DNA of 64,000 bases from Emmonsiellopsis sp. PD_33 (GCA_032988165.1 JANTQF010000010.1:62001-126000); one strand, 5' to 3'; positions 22,499 through 35,420 are shown, numbered from the stretch's first letter. Numbers and translations: made by a program. The notes: generated by a model from the letters alone, not told the origin.

Positions 22499-25400
22499 AT
22501 GGCTACTAAAAGCACCAACATAGTCCTCAGCAACATCAAGAATTGAGACCAGTGGTATGAGAATATCTTATTCCATGCTCAATCTATCAACTTCAAAGAA
22601 TATATGGATTCTGATGTAGATCCCCCTGTCCCCCCTAAATACTCTAAGCTATTCATAGAGGATAAAAATACTCCACTTAAGAAAAGAAATCATACTCTAT
22701 AGATTTATAATAAGTGTGAGAAGAAGTATAAGAAATACCAGAAATCTCTATTTGATATAAAATCATACATTCTAGACTATATAACAGTAGAGACTCAGCT
22801 CTCTATTAAGAGTATAAAGGATCTACAGGAAATGATTTGAATTCTTAAATCCAAAAAAGCTCCAACTATCCATCTAAGGGAGGTTGAGGTAAGTATCAAA
22901 TACATAAAGTTATTCTAAAGCCTTAAAAATGAGAACATTTTTAACTGGGTTAAACAATGGATGACAGCACATAAAAAGGTAGTCAAATATAATATTAATA
23001 ACTATAAAAGCACTCATTCTAGCATCTTCAAATTTCTTGAGGCCATGCAAATAGTGGATCTACAATGAAGCAACATTCAATGATACTCAATTAATAAATA
23101 AGAAAAAGCAAGGAAATCTATAATCTCTATTAAAGATCTCATTGAGAGATTTCATGACAACCTGCAGACCTCTAATATTAAAAAGCTCACTATAATCACA
23201 TCAGTAAATTTTACTACATATCAGGGGAATACTACTAAAAAACCTCAGAATACTCAATTAAACTTACAGGTAAATCTGCCTAAAGATTATTTAAAAACTT
23301 TACCCTCTTCATGTCTCTGTAGCCTCAACTATCAATATGCAGAATGCTACTACCTCATCTCTAAGAATTGCCCCAAGAATTTCACACTAAATACTACTAT
23401 AGAGGAGAAAGTTTAAAAGATGATTAAGGATAAGAGTATAGAGGCCTTTATCTCTAAGATCCAGAAGTGCACAAAGAAAAAGAATGAAAAATCAGAGTCT
23501 AAGACCTTAAAGAAAACTAATGCTACAAATAGCATTGACACCCTAAAAATAGCTATCTAGTAATGAGATACCTTCTCAATCTTTAATAGCATCTTTATTA
23601 TCACTATAATCATTTTTAGTGCTGAAAATTGTGAAGAGAAATAATACCCACTGAAAAATAACTTTATATATAATAATAGAGCAAATCAGCATGTTTATAA
23701 TGATTTAAAACATTTCCAAAATTTTTGTCCTGTCAAAAATGAGTCTCTGCAGGCTAGTAATACTCTGGTTTTAATCCTTAACTATAGTAGCATTCTCATT
23801 CACTTACTAACATCAGGGGGTAGACATCCCTATACTCTACTTAATGTTACTTATACCCCAATCTTTTTCACTAATATTATAACTATACCTTTCTTTAATC
23901 AATAAGATATTAGAATAAATAAACTCTGAAATATATTAATTAATAGTAAAGAGAACATCCATTTCATTCTAGAGTGTTATTATAAGAAATTTATCCTTAA
24001 ATATAATCCTCTGCTAGTACTCAGTGTGGTATATGTTTATTAAATATTGCCCCAGCCTGCCATCTTAGCAGTAGTAAATCTCTGATATAGGCATCTAGGC
24101 TACCCCAGACTGGAAGTATTAGAATATCTATCTTCTACTATTATGAATATCAGCTTGATAAAGAGCTCATAAACAGTTGACTGTAATATCTATAGCTCTA
24201 GAAAAGTGCATAAATTAATCTTATAAAAACCTATGAATAGGAGAGATTACCCATTTACAGTCATTCATTTTGATCTCACCTAAATGATGAAAGTCTATAA
24301 TGAATCTCACTACTTAACTCATGCCTGGAAATCATACATACACCTTAACTGTGCCCAGAATTTCATTTGAAAGGTTGAAAGCTTCATGTTTATTTAAATA
24401 ATTACTAAGAAAGTTGAAGTGCAATACAGCCTCAAAATCTTGAGATTTCATATAGATAGGGAGATCTCCCTGGTAAAGGCCTTTACTGACTAGGTAAAAG
24501 CAATTAGACTTAGCATTGAATGTTTATCTTCTCACATGCCAGAGCAAAATAGCCCCACAGAATACTCAGAGGATATAATTACTATAATAGTACAAATAAT
24601 TAGTATAATAGTAAATTTTTCAGAAGACCTCTAGTCAGAGATCTACCAGGTAGTAGTTTATCTTATAAATCAAACACCTACATGTTAACTATACTGAAAT
24701 ATCCTTCTGTAGGTTCTCAATAAATTTCTTGATCACATTAGAATTCTAGATCTCAGTCATCTTTGTATATATAGATGCTAAGTGTACATTCTTGATAAAA
24801 TAATTCTAAAACTATAAAAAATAGCATCTAGGGTAAAAATAGGTTATCTTATCAGATATACCTCAATGAATGTTTTCTATATCTAGCTTCTATGAGAATG
24901 TAAGGTTATTAAATCTAGAGATATTACCTTTAATAAAAATACCTTCTTTAATTCTGATAATATATCTAAATAGATGTTACTAACATCTCTAGTACCAGAA
25001 GATCTTTTGCCTCCCCTAAATATTCAGAAAAATGTGAGGTTTGAAATCAAAGAAATCTTAAATGAAGAGTCAGATGAGGAAACACTAATTTTTACCCTCT
25101 TTAACTCCCCTTTACATTTCACTATAATGATTTCAAAAGCTTTAAAATAAATATTAGAGTTTTCTTCACAGTTACTACTAACTTCAGAGCTAACTTCTAT
25201 ATAAAATCCTCTAATTCCTAGAGCTATATGACTAATCAGCAGATTTCAAGTTATTAACAATTCAGACACCTAACTCTTTAATATGATGAAACAGGCAATA
25301 TCAACATTAACTCAAAATGGGCAGGATAGTGGTTCTAGTAGGGAAATTTGCAGTAATATAACTAATAAGAACATTATTAGTAGATGTAGATCTTAAAAAT

Positions 25401-27100
25401 CAAATACAGACCATTCTGTAGATTATATGATTATTTTTTACTCTTTTAACTATTCCTCTGAATTTTATTCAATGTTTACTACAGCTACTACAGATCAACC
25501 TGTGCCTAATTACTTACACTGTAATCTCTTGCCATTCCCCCTATAAGGTTGAAAAGAAGCTCTCAAATATTATTTTTAAGATAAATGATGTATCACTATA
25601 AATCTCAAGTATAAAACTCTTGAAGAAAAGGGTTACTAGTCTTCAGAAAAGATCTCAGATGACATCTATAAAGCCCTGCTACTAATATGAGTATTCACCT
25701 ATAAATATAATATAGATGAATATATCACAAAATTTAAGACCTATCTCATTATTAGAGAGGATCTATAGGAAAATGAGACCTTAGAGATTAGATTCTCAAC
25801 TCTTATATTAAAAGTATTCTACCTTCTGATGATCATTATAGCTACCTTTAATTTAAAAGCACATCAATTTGATGCTATCAATATCTTTCTGAATGTTAGG
25901 GTAGAATCTCAGGTTTACATTCAACCATCAGCTGGATATGAGAATCCCAGAAATTAATTACTTCTTTATAGAGCCCTCTATGGACTCCCAGAATCTCCCC
26001 TTCTATAGAACAAGAAATTGGGGAATGCCCTGAAAGAATTCAGACTTAAGAAAGTACCTAAAAAGTTATATCTCTATATAAATACTCATCTTATAGTATT
26101 CTTCTACATTAATGATATCATTATATTATATTATAAATAAGATAAATAGATGTTTTTAGACCTCTATCACAATCTGCAGGCACATTACAAACTATAGGAC
26201 ATGAGAAAATTAACCTGGTTTTTAGGAATTTAAGTACTCAGAGACCACATCATCAATAAATTATAGTTATGTCAAGACAGCTACATGGCTAAAATAGCAT
26301 GTAAATTTAACCTCACAAGTCACAAGCACTATCACACATTATTACCCCTTGAGTTGATACTTCCTTATAAAGATTCTACTTTCCCCTAAAAATTATTTGC
26401 TTATTAGTGCCACATTGGATCCACTCTCTACCCTGCAGTAGATACTCACCCTAACCTCATATACACTGCAGATGTTATGATAAATCAAATGATTAATCCT
26501 AATCCTTAGCATAGAAATATGATAGATTACCTCATTATTTACATCTTTTAACATTGAAATTTAGCAATTAAATACAGTGCTCTGCTACTAGATTCAGACA
26601 AACTAGTATTCAAAATATATATAGATACAGCATTCACAGATGAACTCACTATCTAAATAAGTACCCAGAAAATAATGTTTACCCTGTTTGGAGGCATCTT
26701 TAACTGGAAATCTTCAAAACAACAAACTATTAGTACCTCTTTCACTGAATCAGAGCTTTTAGCTATATCTACCACTACTAAAGAAGTATACTGGTGGAAA
26801 TGAGTCTTCAATCAAATGAGATTTAATCCTCAGTGTGAAATTATAATTTAAAATGATAATACCCAGACAATCTATTTACTCATAGATTTTTCACTCTGAT
26901 TATTAATAAAGCTCTGCTACATCAATATTTATAATCACTAGCTCTACCAGGAGGTTCAAGAAAGACATCTATAGATACTTTGAATGTCTACAAAAGAGAT
27001 GCCTGCAGATAGTTTCACTAAATTACTCTCTTACACTGATTATAAGAAGTTCTTATAACTTATTAACCTTATTGATATCAGTGAGAAGCTACTAAAATAA
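22499..27100 (+). pseudogene. Degenerate gag-pol of the copia element
   Basis: The ATG at 22499 opens a gag-like frame (ATKSTNIVLSN) that meets a TGA within 16 codons. The protease part is near 23,670-23,760 (ANQHVYNDLKHFQNF). The integrase part runs about 24,070-24,700, with HLGYPRLEVLEYL and later MPEQNSPTEYSED. Reverse transcriptase lies at about 25,300-26,550, with AINIFLNVRVESQVYIQPS and, at 26105-26116, Y-I-N-D where the catalytic Y-x-D-D is expected. RNase H runs about 26,600-27,050, with the ending STKEMPADSFTKLL. Many stops are TGA, TAA or TAG in positions that fit C-to-T or G-to-A changes. No function remains. Confidence 0.9.
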
Positions 27101-27131
27101 CCTACATACACTTACAAATAGTTTATTTAGT

Positions 27132-27140
27132 AAGGGGATA
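27132..27140 (+). other. Purine tract before the 3' LTR
   Basis: AAGGGGATA directly precedes the 3' LTR, the position of the plus-strand priming polypurine tract. It is short, with one T near its end. Confidence 0.6.
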
Positions 27141-27451
27141 TATGAGAATATAGAGGATAGCACACTATTAAATACTCAGATCTCTGAAGGATTACACACA
27201 TTCAATCCTTATACTTACTATCTTTCATTTTTAGATATATAGATTTTTTCTCTATTTTTCTTATATAGTAATATCTTCTGATCATTTCAGTGATTTTCTA
27301 CATCTATTTTGCTAGGTTTTCTCATTTTTGCAATCTCCAGCTATCACATGCTGAGGAATTATAAATAGCAGTGAAATTCACCCTCTTAGATAGTTGAATT
27401 AATTGAACATCTCCTCTTTTCTTTCACCTACCTACACTACAATTTCTCATA
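27141..27451 (+). repeat. 3' LTR of the copia element
   Basis: Matches the 5' LTR with one single-base length difference and scattered transitions. Its first bases read TATGAG in place of TGTGAG, a G-to-A change. It ends CTCATA followed by GGAAG. Confidence 0.93.
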
Positions 27452-27456
27452 GGAAG
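27452..27456. repeat. Right target-site duplication GGAAG
   Basis: Pairs with 22028-22032 and fixes the outer ends of both LTRs. Confidence 0.85.
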
Positions 27457-28181
27457 GAACTCTTTTCCTACCCTACTAGCTCAAGGATTCTGTGAGACCT
27501 CAGCCTGCTAAAATATATATCTTATAATTGATGGGGGGCCAGCATTTAATCTAGAGATTTTCCTGGGTTTTGTTTTGGGTCTTCTTGGCATCATTTTCCA
27601 CCTCTAGCTAATAGCTATGCATGAAGGAGATCTTATATCCACCAGATTTTCACATGTCTAGGAAGACTAGCCTCAATGACAGCATGATGTCTAAGAATGT
27701 ATGCTATATATCAATTCACTGACCTCAGACTTGTGACCAATGAATAAAAACAACAAAACAACCCTTATCTCTGTTATTATCAACCATCCCTGACCTCCTC
27801 CATCCTCCCCCCTTGAGCTTAAAAGTTAAAGCCTCCAAGCCAATCCTACTCTATATTAATACCCCAAATCAACCATCTCAGCAGCTAAACTTAAACCACA
27901 AATACACCCCACATCCACACAGCAGGGTATAGCTACATATATGATATAATATATCCATACAGCACTATTTTTTACCTCTTTTCAGAAGACTTCTAACACA
28001 CTATCCCTAACCCCCTACCTAATCTAATCTATTCAAATAAATCCTTCCTCAAACATTCCATTCAATTCTATTCTATCAAGCCAGGCTAAGCTAAGCTAAG
28101 CTACCTAGCCAGTGTGCCCCCCCCAGGCCCTGCTAAACTCAAACTCAAAACTCAAACTCAAACTCACTGGGAATGCAGACT
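27457..28181. other. Unidentified AT-rich remnant right of the copia element
   Basis: No coding frame or LTR was recognised. It contains short tandem repeats: AAGCT/AGCTA units at about 28085-28107 and AACTC/AAACTC units at about 28137-28166. It is probably the decayed sequence into which the copia element inserted. Confidence 0.4.
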
Positions 28182-29237
28182 CGGGTATTTTTGATCTTTG
28201 GGTTTAAAATAACTAGTTAACTAACTAACTTAACTATGTTTTCTTTTTGCAGAAACAGCATGATTGAGTATTTAGCTTGCAGCCTGCATTTACAAGGGGT
28301 GGGAGTTTGGGAAAGAGGGCTGGTTAGGGGTTCATTTCATGATGGTGATAATGATGGAATCATGTTAGAATGTTTCATTGCATGCATGAGAAGGGGAAGG
28401 TTATAGATTGGAAGGGGAAAAGAACAAAAAAGAAAAAATTCGATGGTCTGATGGGAGATAAGATAAGAAGGACTGACTGACTAGGCTTGGGTGGTGAGGG
28501 TAGGGGTGGGGGCAGGATGGTCCTCATGTTTGGAGTCTGCAGGGATGGGATATATTTTGAGATGAGTAGGGGAAAGGCGGGTATTAAGGGTGGGCTTACA
28601 TTGAGGACATGTATGGCGGATTTAGATATCTTAATGGCCATGGAAGGAATCTGGAATCTGTGTGTGGTCTTCTGCTAGTAAATGCATAATTCTCATGAGG
28701 TGCTATTGACTTTGGAATCTATGCTATCTTGAAAGAGGATAATGACATTTATCCCTCATTCACACCAAGACATCCATCACTGAGCACAGCAAACATGATC
28801 TGAAAGAAGACGAAGTTAAAGGACCCCCCAGCCAGCTTGGGGAGATAGATGGAGGAATGTTAATTGTAAAAGTATAGAAAATAGGGGGGGAAGAGACAGT
28901 GGCGTATGTATATTTGAAAAATGGTAGATTTCAGGGGAAATCGTTTTGATAGTCAATGACATGTTTGTTATACATGAGAAAATATATACGCCGCCTCCCC
29001 ACAACTTTTTTTCCCTTCCGACATTGGACTCGTCCCCATCGTAAATTCGGAAACAGATGACAAGGAAATAGTTAATGGGCAGATGCAACAGATAAGAAAG
29101 GGGGAATTGTGAACAAAAAGGCAAAAAGAAACAAAAGCAAGTAGACACAAAAGTGGTATAATTAGTATAAAATAATAAAAAATTATGGTGCAGGTAAAAA
29201 AGGTTGAAGATATGTAAAGAATAGGAATCAATCGTCT
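28182..29237. other. Transition zone and 3' flank of the bHLH gene
   Basis: CpG returns gradually (28182, 28441, 28578). The minus-strand open frames at 28,816-29,328 are AT-rich and hydrophobic without splice support; I read them as the 3' untranslated region of the bHLH gene. Confidence 0.5.
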
Positions 29238-30632
29238 TTATTGGGTCATGGGAATCATAGATTGCGTTTTCAGCGTCGCCAGTTGGGCTTGTAGCATTTC
29301 GTTGCCGCGAAGTAGGTCTTCGAGCCACTCTGCTGCTTGTATAAGCATCGTACTTTTGCTGAAGCCGCCGCCATGGAGTTCAGGCACCAGAGAACAGAGG
29401 TCATCAAAGCCTTGTTTTATTAGGTTTCTTCGTTTTTGCTCTGAAAGGATGTGGTTTGTTCGTTTCTGTTCTTCTGTGAGATTTTCGCGGGCGGTTTTTG
29501 AAGTGGATTGTCCCTTAGACTTGCGTTGCGGGGGGTCGGCACTGGATGAGAAGCGTCTGCCTCTTGAGGATTGGCGGCCGTTGGAGTCTTTATTAGGTGG
29601 ATCAATGTCCATATCTTCGTCCTTTATTCTGTTCTTGCTCTTTCGACGCTTCTTCGGCCTTGAACCATCGTCAGCTTGTGTTGGTTCCCTGGCAGGCATC
29701 GATTTATTGCCGAAGGCAGCCCAGTCCGACGCATGTCGGTCCAAGGGTCTTCGAACTGGGCTTGAGGGTCGTGTATTAGCAGCGCTGCTTTGCGATTCAA
29801 GACAGTCTAGATTCTGGAGTAGGTCTTGAGTGCGATCTTCTTCACTGGGTTGGTCGGCGGGCGCAAGGTATCGTCGGTGTGAAAAGCCTGAATCTGATCC
29901 CCATCGTAGCGTGTGTATTCTTGATTGCTCTTCAGGGCCAAGGTGCTCTTCGATATCGAAGTACATTTTGGTGGTATGAAGTCCCTTGCCAAACAATGCA
30001 AGATTCTTGGGCGAAAGTCCCGGGGGTAGGATGTCTGACGGGGGACCCTGATGCATACTCTTGCTCCTGGGGGGGTTTCCGCTGGGATTATGGCTGTTTT
30101 CGGTAAACATCTGGTCAGTCACATAATCCTGCGCAGGAAGACCATTTTTCTGGTAAAGCATGGAGGCGGCGGCTAACACGTCTGAGCTGAGCGATGATGC
30201 TTTGCCCGCATTCATCTCCTCCTGATGTATCCCGTTCGGATACGGCCCCAGTGATGTGGTTGATCCTTCAAATGTAGGAGGAAGTTCTTCGGGCCACTCA
30301 AATCCAAAGGCGGGGCCGCCTCGTTTATCCTGGTCGCCTAGGGAAAAAATGAAATCATTATTGTCAAAATGACTCGCATCCATCGATGTGAAGAAGTTGT
30401 TGAGCATATTAGATTCGGTGTCGTCCAGGAGTGACGGACCAGATGGGAGCGCAGGAGGCGCCTCATAGGGGATGTCCAGGCCGTATAAAGGATCTGCGGA
30501 AGCCATTGGTCAGCCCAGTCAATATGGAGCGGGGGAGAAGGGTCGCTTTATGTACTTACATCCAAAGGGTCCTGGAGGCGGGGAAGCTCGCCTCAGGTGT
30601 TGGGGTTGGTGGTGGGCGGGCTCCATCTCCAT
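29238..30632 (-). CDS. bHLH transcription factor
   Basis: Two exons (30632-30560, 30493-29238) give 442 residues. The long disordered N-terminal part has PPPGPFGYPLYGLDIPY at the exon junction. It is followed by basic patches (RPKKRRKSKNRIK) and a C-terminal basic helix-loop-helix at about residues 365-425: KRTNHILSEQKRRNLIKQGF, a loop with PELHGGG, then STMLIQAAEWLEDLL. The basic region has His, Glu and Arg at the 5-9-13 positions, the pattern of class-B factors that bind CACGTG. The two-exon model is preferred over starting at the ATG at 30506, which lies inside the intron. The pattern suits the fungal Ino4-like group, but I cannot name an orthologue. Targets are unknown; CACGTG boxes in this window are candidates only. 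Confidence 0.87.
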
Positions 30633-32101
30633 CTCGACGGATCGAAGCGGCTGAGATAACCCTGCCCTGCTGAACCCTGAAAAAGCAATACTGGAGCAAC
30701 CAAAGCGTCTTGACCTCACAAACCGAACGGGTGTAACATCCCCCGTTTACCGGGCCGTGATTAGAGCGAAAATCCGGGGATGGCGGGGAACACAGTCTCT
30801 CTCCTCGCACCGCAGCTAGTCCACAAGAACCCAGCGGTCAACAGTAGTCGATCGGGTCAAAGCAGGGCTGTAGTTCCAGGGTCCGGCCAGGCGGATTCGG
30901 AGGTGGTTCCCGAGGCTCGGAGACGAAAGGGGGGGGGTATGGCAGACGGGGCAGAGAGGATGGGAGAAGATCAGGATTTATAGGAGCGACAAAGTCTGGG
31001 GAAGAAGGAAGACGAGACGGCAGCTAGCGTGGTGCGGACTCAGCTAGCGAGCGTGGCCCGTGTTGACCTTGGAGTCCTGGAGTCGAGTTGCCAAACAAAA
31101 GCTGGAGTCGCGATGGAGCAGATGAGATGAGGCTCGGCGGAGTGAGATTCACATGCAAAAAAACACCTCGGTCACGGTGCCCCGTCGCGTGACGTAAATT
31201 ACGCAGGTTACCGCTGCTGGGCGCCGGCGACTGGTTGTTCCGGTATCTCCGCCGCCGCGGGCCAACCACAGCGCCGCGAAAGAGCCAATTTCGGCTGCGA
31301 TTACGTGTATCAAACACAGCGTTTATTACCGCGCTAAGCCTGATACGGGGGCTGGTCGGCTGGGTCCGAGCGTTTTCTTGGCGTCGTTTCCATGCCGTCA
31401 GCAAGTCCCGATTGGGAAATATCAACATCATCTCAGGCTGCTCGACATCTTCTGTCGTCAACAGCAGACTCTCCAGCCTCCAGGATCTCGTGCAAACTGC
31501 ACCATGTGCACTGCTGCCGTCGTCTTGGGGATGTTTCATCTTTCGACTAACTTACTAAGTTTTAACTCCAAGACTATTGACCGCATCCACAACGCCCAAC
31601 GCCTCCCTGCTTAGTGCTGCTCCTCTTCTCCATCCGCCCTTAGCTAGCTTAGTTATTAGATCTCGCTGCAGGGACCGAGGTCATTCAGCTGATTCAAGCA
31701 AAAGACAGCAGAGTTCATTCATCGGGTTTCAACTCTCTTCGGAAAAAGCGCCTTTCCATCGGGCATAGTGTGCATCGTTCCAACGCCTTTCCCAGATGGT
31801 GTTTCCGCCTTGTTCTTGACACGGACTTTCGCCTGTCTCCTGATCTCCATCGGCCCGCAGACCGCCCAGGGGACTCCAGGGGCCTCCAGGTACGCCCTAC
31901 GCATCTTTCCTGAGCTGCACATCACCAAGAGAATTTTCAGCTTCCTTGACTTGCTGGTTACAGAAACCCAGTGCCTTATCCAGGGGCTATCTTGGCTGAC
32001 ACGTCTTGATTCCCCCAAGGCACCCCAGTTTTGTGAGGTTTTCGCTGCTCTGCAAATTCTGGTTCCTCCTTGAAAAGGGGGAACCTAGATGAGTGGCAAC
32101 T
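30633..32101. other. Divergent promoter region, bHLH / TMEM135-like
   Basis: About 1.5 kb without a supported gene. The open frames on both strands at 31,024-31,768 overlap each other and show no recognisable protein. The length suggests long 5' leaders or regulatory DNA for the transcription factor. Confidence 0.45.
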
Positions 32102-33860
32102 ATGGACACTCGGTTTCTCCATATGAAAAACCGGGAACTTAACGCAAAGATCCTCCTCAAGCCGTATGTAGACTGACTTATGTTAGTTCCGTGCATCTAC
32201 TACTTCCTTCTTTCCACCAAGCCTTGCTTTTCATTTATGCTCATAACTCCTACTAACTACGTCACAGAATACTTCGCGCACATGCGCTCGGGTACCTTAC
32301 AGTAACAGGGCCCAAACTACTAGCTTTTCTCCAAGTCCTGCATAGAAAGGATTTAAGTAGCGAAGATAAATTTAGTCGGGTATGTTATGCATCCTTTCCA
32401 TCCTGAGCATTCCGCTACTAGACCCCATAAAACTATTTGTCTCCGAAGAATACTGACTTTATCACCCCATTGACAGTTCTTCAAAGTTATAAGTGGGGCA
32501 TTTTACTGGAACAGATTTCCTGCATTCTGCGCACTTGTCGTTGGGGGCTCAACACTTGGACCTGCAGCCATCGAACCATTGCTCAGAAAGGCTGTGAAGA
32601 AATGGAAACTTCAACCAGCCCTGGCAAAAAGCTCATTACGTACTATACGCTTTCTTGCTGCCCTTCTATCTGCATGGTTCTGTTTCCCGATTCTCAACAC
32701 AAGATGCGATACCCCTTCTCGACCCGATGTCGCAGAAGCAGAACAGCTAGATAATGAACTAGCCCCGAAAACGAAAAGAAGTCGTCGTCCAAAATTACCA
32801 GGACCCCCCGGTCTAGCAGGGAGAACTCTTGACCTGAGTCTGTTTGCACTAATCCGCGCTGTTGATGCAGTCGTCTGCATGGGATGGGACCGCTGGAAAA
32901 AACACCGAAGCTCCCAGAATAAATGGACGAAGGTCGAGTCCATCGCCCCCCAACTGACCGACGCCGGGGTATTCGCAACCAGTGCCGCCATCGTCATGTG
33001 GGCTTGGTTCTACCTCCCTGAACGACTTCCCCGATCATACTGCAAATGGATAGGCGAAGCCGCGCAGGTTGATAGTCGACTAATCGAAGCCCTCCGCTCT
33101 GCCAGACGAGGCGAGTGGATATATGGAAAGGAATCGAACCAAAAGCCACCGCTGGAATCTATGTGCGAAGACTACGGTCTGCCCCGGGAATGGGGAGATA
33201 GTGCGCAAACGGTGCCCTTCCCCTGCGAACTCGTCCACATGGGCTGCGGCCCCAGCTGCGAGAAACATGCCATCTGGCGCTTTTACAAGGCATTCAAATT
33301 TGCTTGCGCCACGTACCTCCCCATCCAGCTTGCGCTCCGCTGGCGATCGCGCTCGGTATCCGTGTTCATTGACGCGTTAAAAAATGCTATGCGATCCTCT
33401 GCCTTCCTTGGTTTCTTTGTGAGCATCTTTTATTACTCAGTCTGTCTGGCGCGGACAAGATTGGGCCCGAAACTTTTCAACCGGAAACATATCACGCCGA
33501 TGATGTGGGATTCCGGCCTGTGCGTTGCGGCTGGATGTATAATGTGTGGGTGGAGTATTTTGATCGAGAACGCGAAGAAGAGGCTGGAGGTTGCGTTGTT
33601 TGTGGCGCCGAGGGCCGCAGCGACGTTATTGCCGCGGAGGTATGATGAGAAGGTATGTGATCATTCTTGTTCAACATGTTCGCGAGTCACTTCTTTCTTT
33701 CTTTTCCTTTGCTAACGTTTTCCACTTTTAATAGTACCAATGGAGAGAACAAGCTGCATTCTCTCTCAGCACCGCGATAGTTTTGACCTGTATCCAAGAA
33801 CGACCGGATATGATTCGAGGCGTTCTGGGAAAAGTCCTTGGCCAAGTTTTTAATAATTAG
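32102..33860 (+). CDS. TMEM135/25D9-6-like integral membrane protein
   Basis: Four exons (32102-32163, 32268-32379, 32477-33652, 33735-33860) give 491 residues. The N-terminal part reads ILRAHALGYLTVTGPKLLAF, then FFKVISGAFYWNRFPAFCAL. It continues with several hydrophobic spans (about 6) and a cysteine-containing segment, PCELVHMGCGPSCEKHAIWR, between them, which is typical of the TMEM135 N-terminal Cys-rich domain. The end is GVLGKVLGQVFNN. Family members are linked in animals to peroxisomes, mitochondria and lipid handling; the fungal role is uncertain. The first intron ends after a perfect TACTAAC branch site at 32251-32257. The start at 32102 is the first ATG after an in-frame TGA. Neighbours give no functional hint. 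Confidence 0.8.
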
Positions 33861-34140
33861 AATCTTTAAGGAGAATGTTCCAGGGACATAACCTTCATCC
33901 ACCACGCGTCATCTTTAGCAGGCATTACCCCCTTATTCTCTCATTTCCTTTTTCATTTGTTCAGCAGGGTTGGTAGACTTCCATTTGTCATCTGGTTTCC
34001 GGATCTGTATTAACACCCATTACTTTTTAGAAGATGTTGCTTCTAGCTATGTTCTGCACAAAGCATTTTTGCAGGGCCAATGAGCTATCTATATTTCAGA
34101 ATCTAATGTATACATATTACAAGAAACAGTTTCAGCGGCG

Positions 34141-34322
34141 TGCATCTGCGCGCTGCCCCCTATGTGACTGACCTACCTGCTAACCTGCTAACCTGTATAC
34201 TAACCTGCCTACTAACCTGCCTGCTCACCTGCCTGCCTGCATACTAATCTATAAACTAATCATAGTGACTGCATCTGCATGCTGCCCCTGATATGACTGA
34301 CCTAGTACCTACTAACCTACTA
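34141..34322. repeat. Imperfect direct repeat with CTAACCTGC units
   Basis: The segment at 34141-34190 recurs at 34270-34322 with small changes (for example TGCGCGCTG versus TGCATGCTG). Between and within them are degenerate repeats of CTAACCTGC. Origin unknown. Confidence 0.65.
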
Positions 34323-35337
34323 ACATCTCATAATCCCCCCAAGATCATATGACCAAAAGGTGGTGAGGCCAAACAGCACTAAAATACAAGTATTTTCCTG
34401 ATGTTCCCTCACCAAGATAGCGTTCTGCCGACCCAACCGATAACATACATATAAGATATTTGGTAATGAATGTGTTTACAGTAGGTAGTCTTCGACACTG
34501 AGGTCATTGAGCAGGCTGGATGAAAGATGATTCGGAAATCCTTTGAGCTGTAGAAGGAAAACGAGAACCCAACCCCGACCCGACAGTACATCATACGCAA
34601 TATGTATATTCTCCACCACCGACGACCCTGGACGGAGCCCCAGGTTGATACTTGTACTTGAAAATGGCCAAATAAATAGCCCTGCGTGACATACCTATCC
34701 ATCAAGGATACCAGACCTTGGCTCTGACGCCGCCAACGTCACATACGAGCTTATATTAACCCAGCCTGCTCGATAACTACCAAGGATGATATGAGTATGC
34801 GGAGAAGTCTGAAGAAAACTCTAATCAAGCTGGGGATTCTTGGATAATTGGTCTTGTTTTGTTTCAGGTTAGGGTTTTGTTATATGAAGATGAAGGCAAT
34901 AATGGGGATTAAGTCTTGGTTGTTTCAGTGGGAGATGTAAGTAACTACTTGCTTGCTTCGAATGAAGAAATGGGTCGTAGTTAAACTACCCACCGTAACC
35001 ACTCTCATTCTTATACATACATACAGACCAAAAATAACCCAACCAGCCCTCCCCGACCTACCTCGAGAATAATACCCAAGACGGGAAGGGGATGGGCGTG
35101 GGCGAGCTTCAGCTCCAAGCCACTCATTGCCAGCCCGAAGTGAAATACGATATTCGTCGTCACCAACTCCCCTCCCCCTGGCTTTGTCTGGTTGGTTGTG
35201 GCAAGGATTGATTGGTTATCCATGATGCTGCAGAGGTACATGTACATACATACATATACACCTACCTCGTGTTTATTTATATTCCTGTATGTATGTACGT
35301 ACATACAAGCCATGGGGAATCAGACGTCGATATAAAG

Positions 35338-35358
35338 CCCCCCCCCCCTCCCCCCCCC
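35338..35358. repeat. Homopolymer C run in the peptide-gene promoter
   Basis: Eleven C, one T, then nine C, immediately after the TATA box. Runs like this are prone to length change. Confidence 0.75.
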
Positions 35359-35420
35359 AGGGAAATCCCCATCATCCATCCATCGGCATCAGTACTATCC
35401 CGACTCCCTTTAAAACATCC

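Larger units (their letters stand above)
22033..27451 (+). mobile_element. Complete, inactivated Ty1/copia LTR retrotransposon
   Basis: A 5.4-kb element with two LTRs (312 and 311 bp), a primer-binding site, a gag-pol remnant in the order gag, protease, integrase, reverse transcriptase, RNase H (copia order), a short purine tract and flanking GGAAG duplications. The coding part is full of stop codons. LTR differences are nearly all C/T or G/A changes. The element is AT-rich and seems to lack CpG except in the first 25 bp of the 5' LTR. It is a non-functional copy. Confidence 0.93.
22060..28181. other. AT-rich CpG-free block 1 (RIP-type)
   Basis: By eye I found no CpG between about 22,060 and 28,182, while flanking DNA has many. 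The left edge falls inside the 5' LTR (GGCGCGC at 22052-22058 is the last CpG group). The block covers the copia element and about 700 bp beyond its right end. CpA and TpG remain frequent. Confidence 0.75.

Noticed and set aside
31024..31768. Opposing frames of 171 and 107 codons between the bHLH and TMEM135-like genes
   Set aside because: They overlap on both strands, have Arg/Ser-rich random composition and no splice context.
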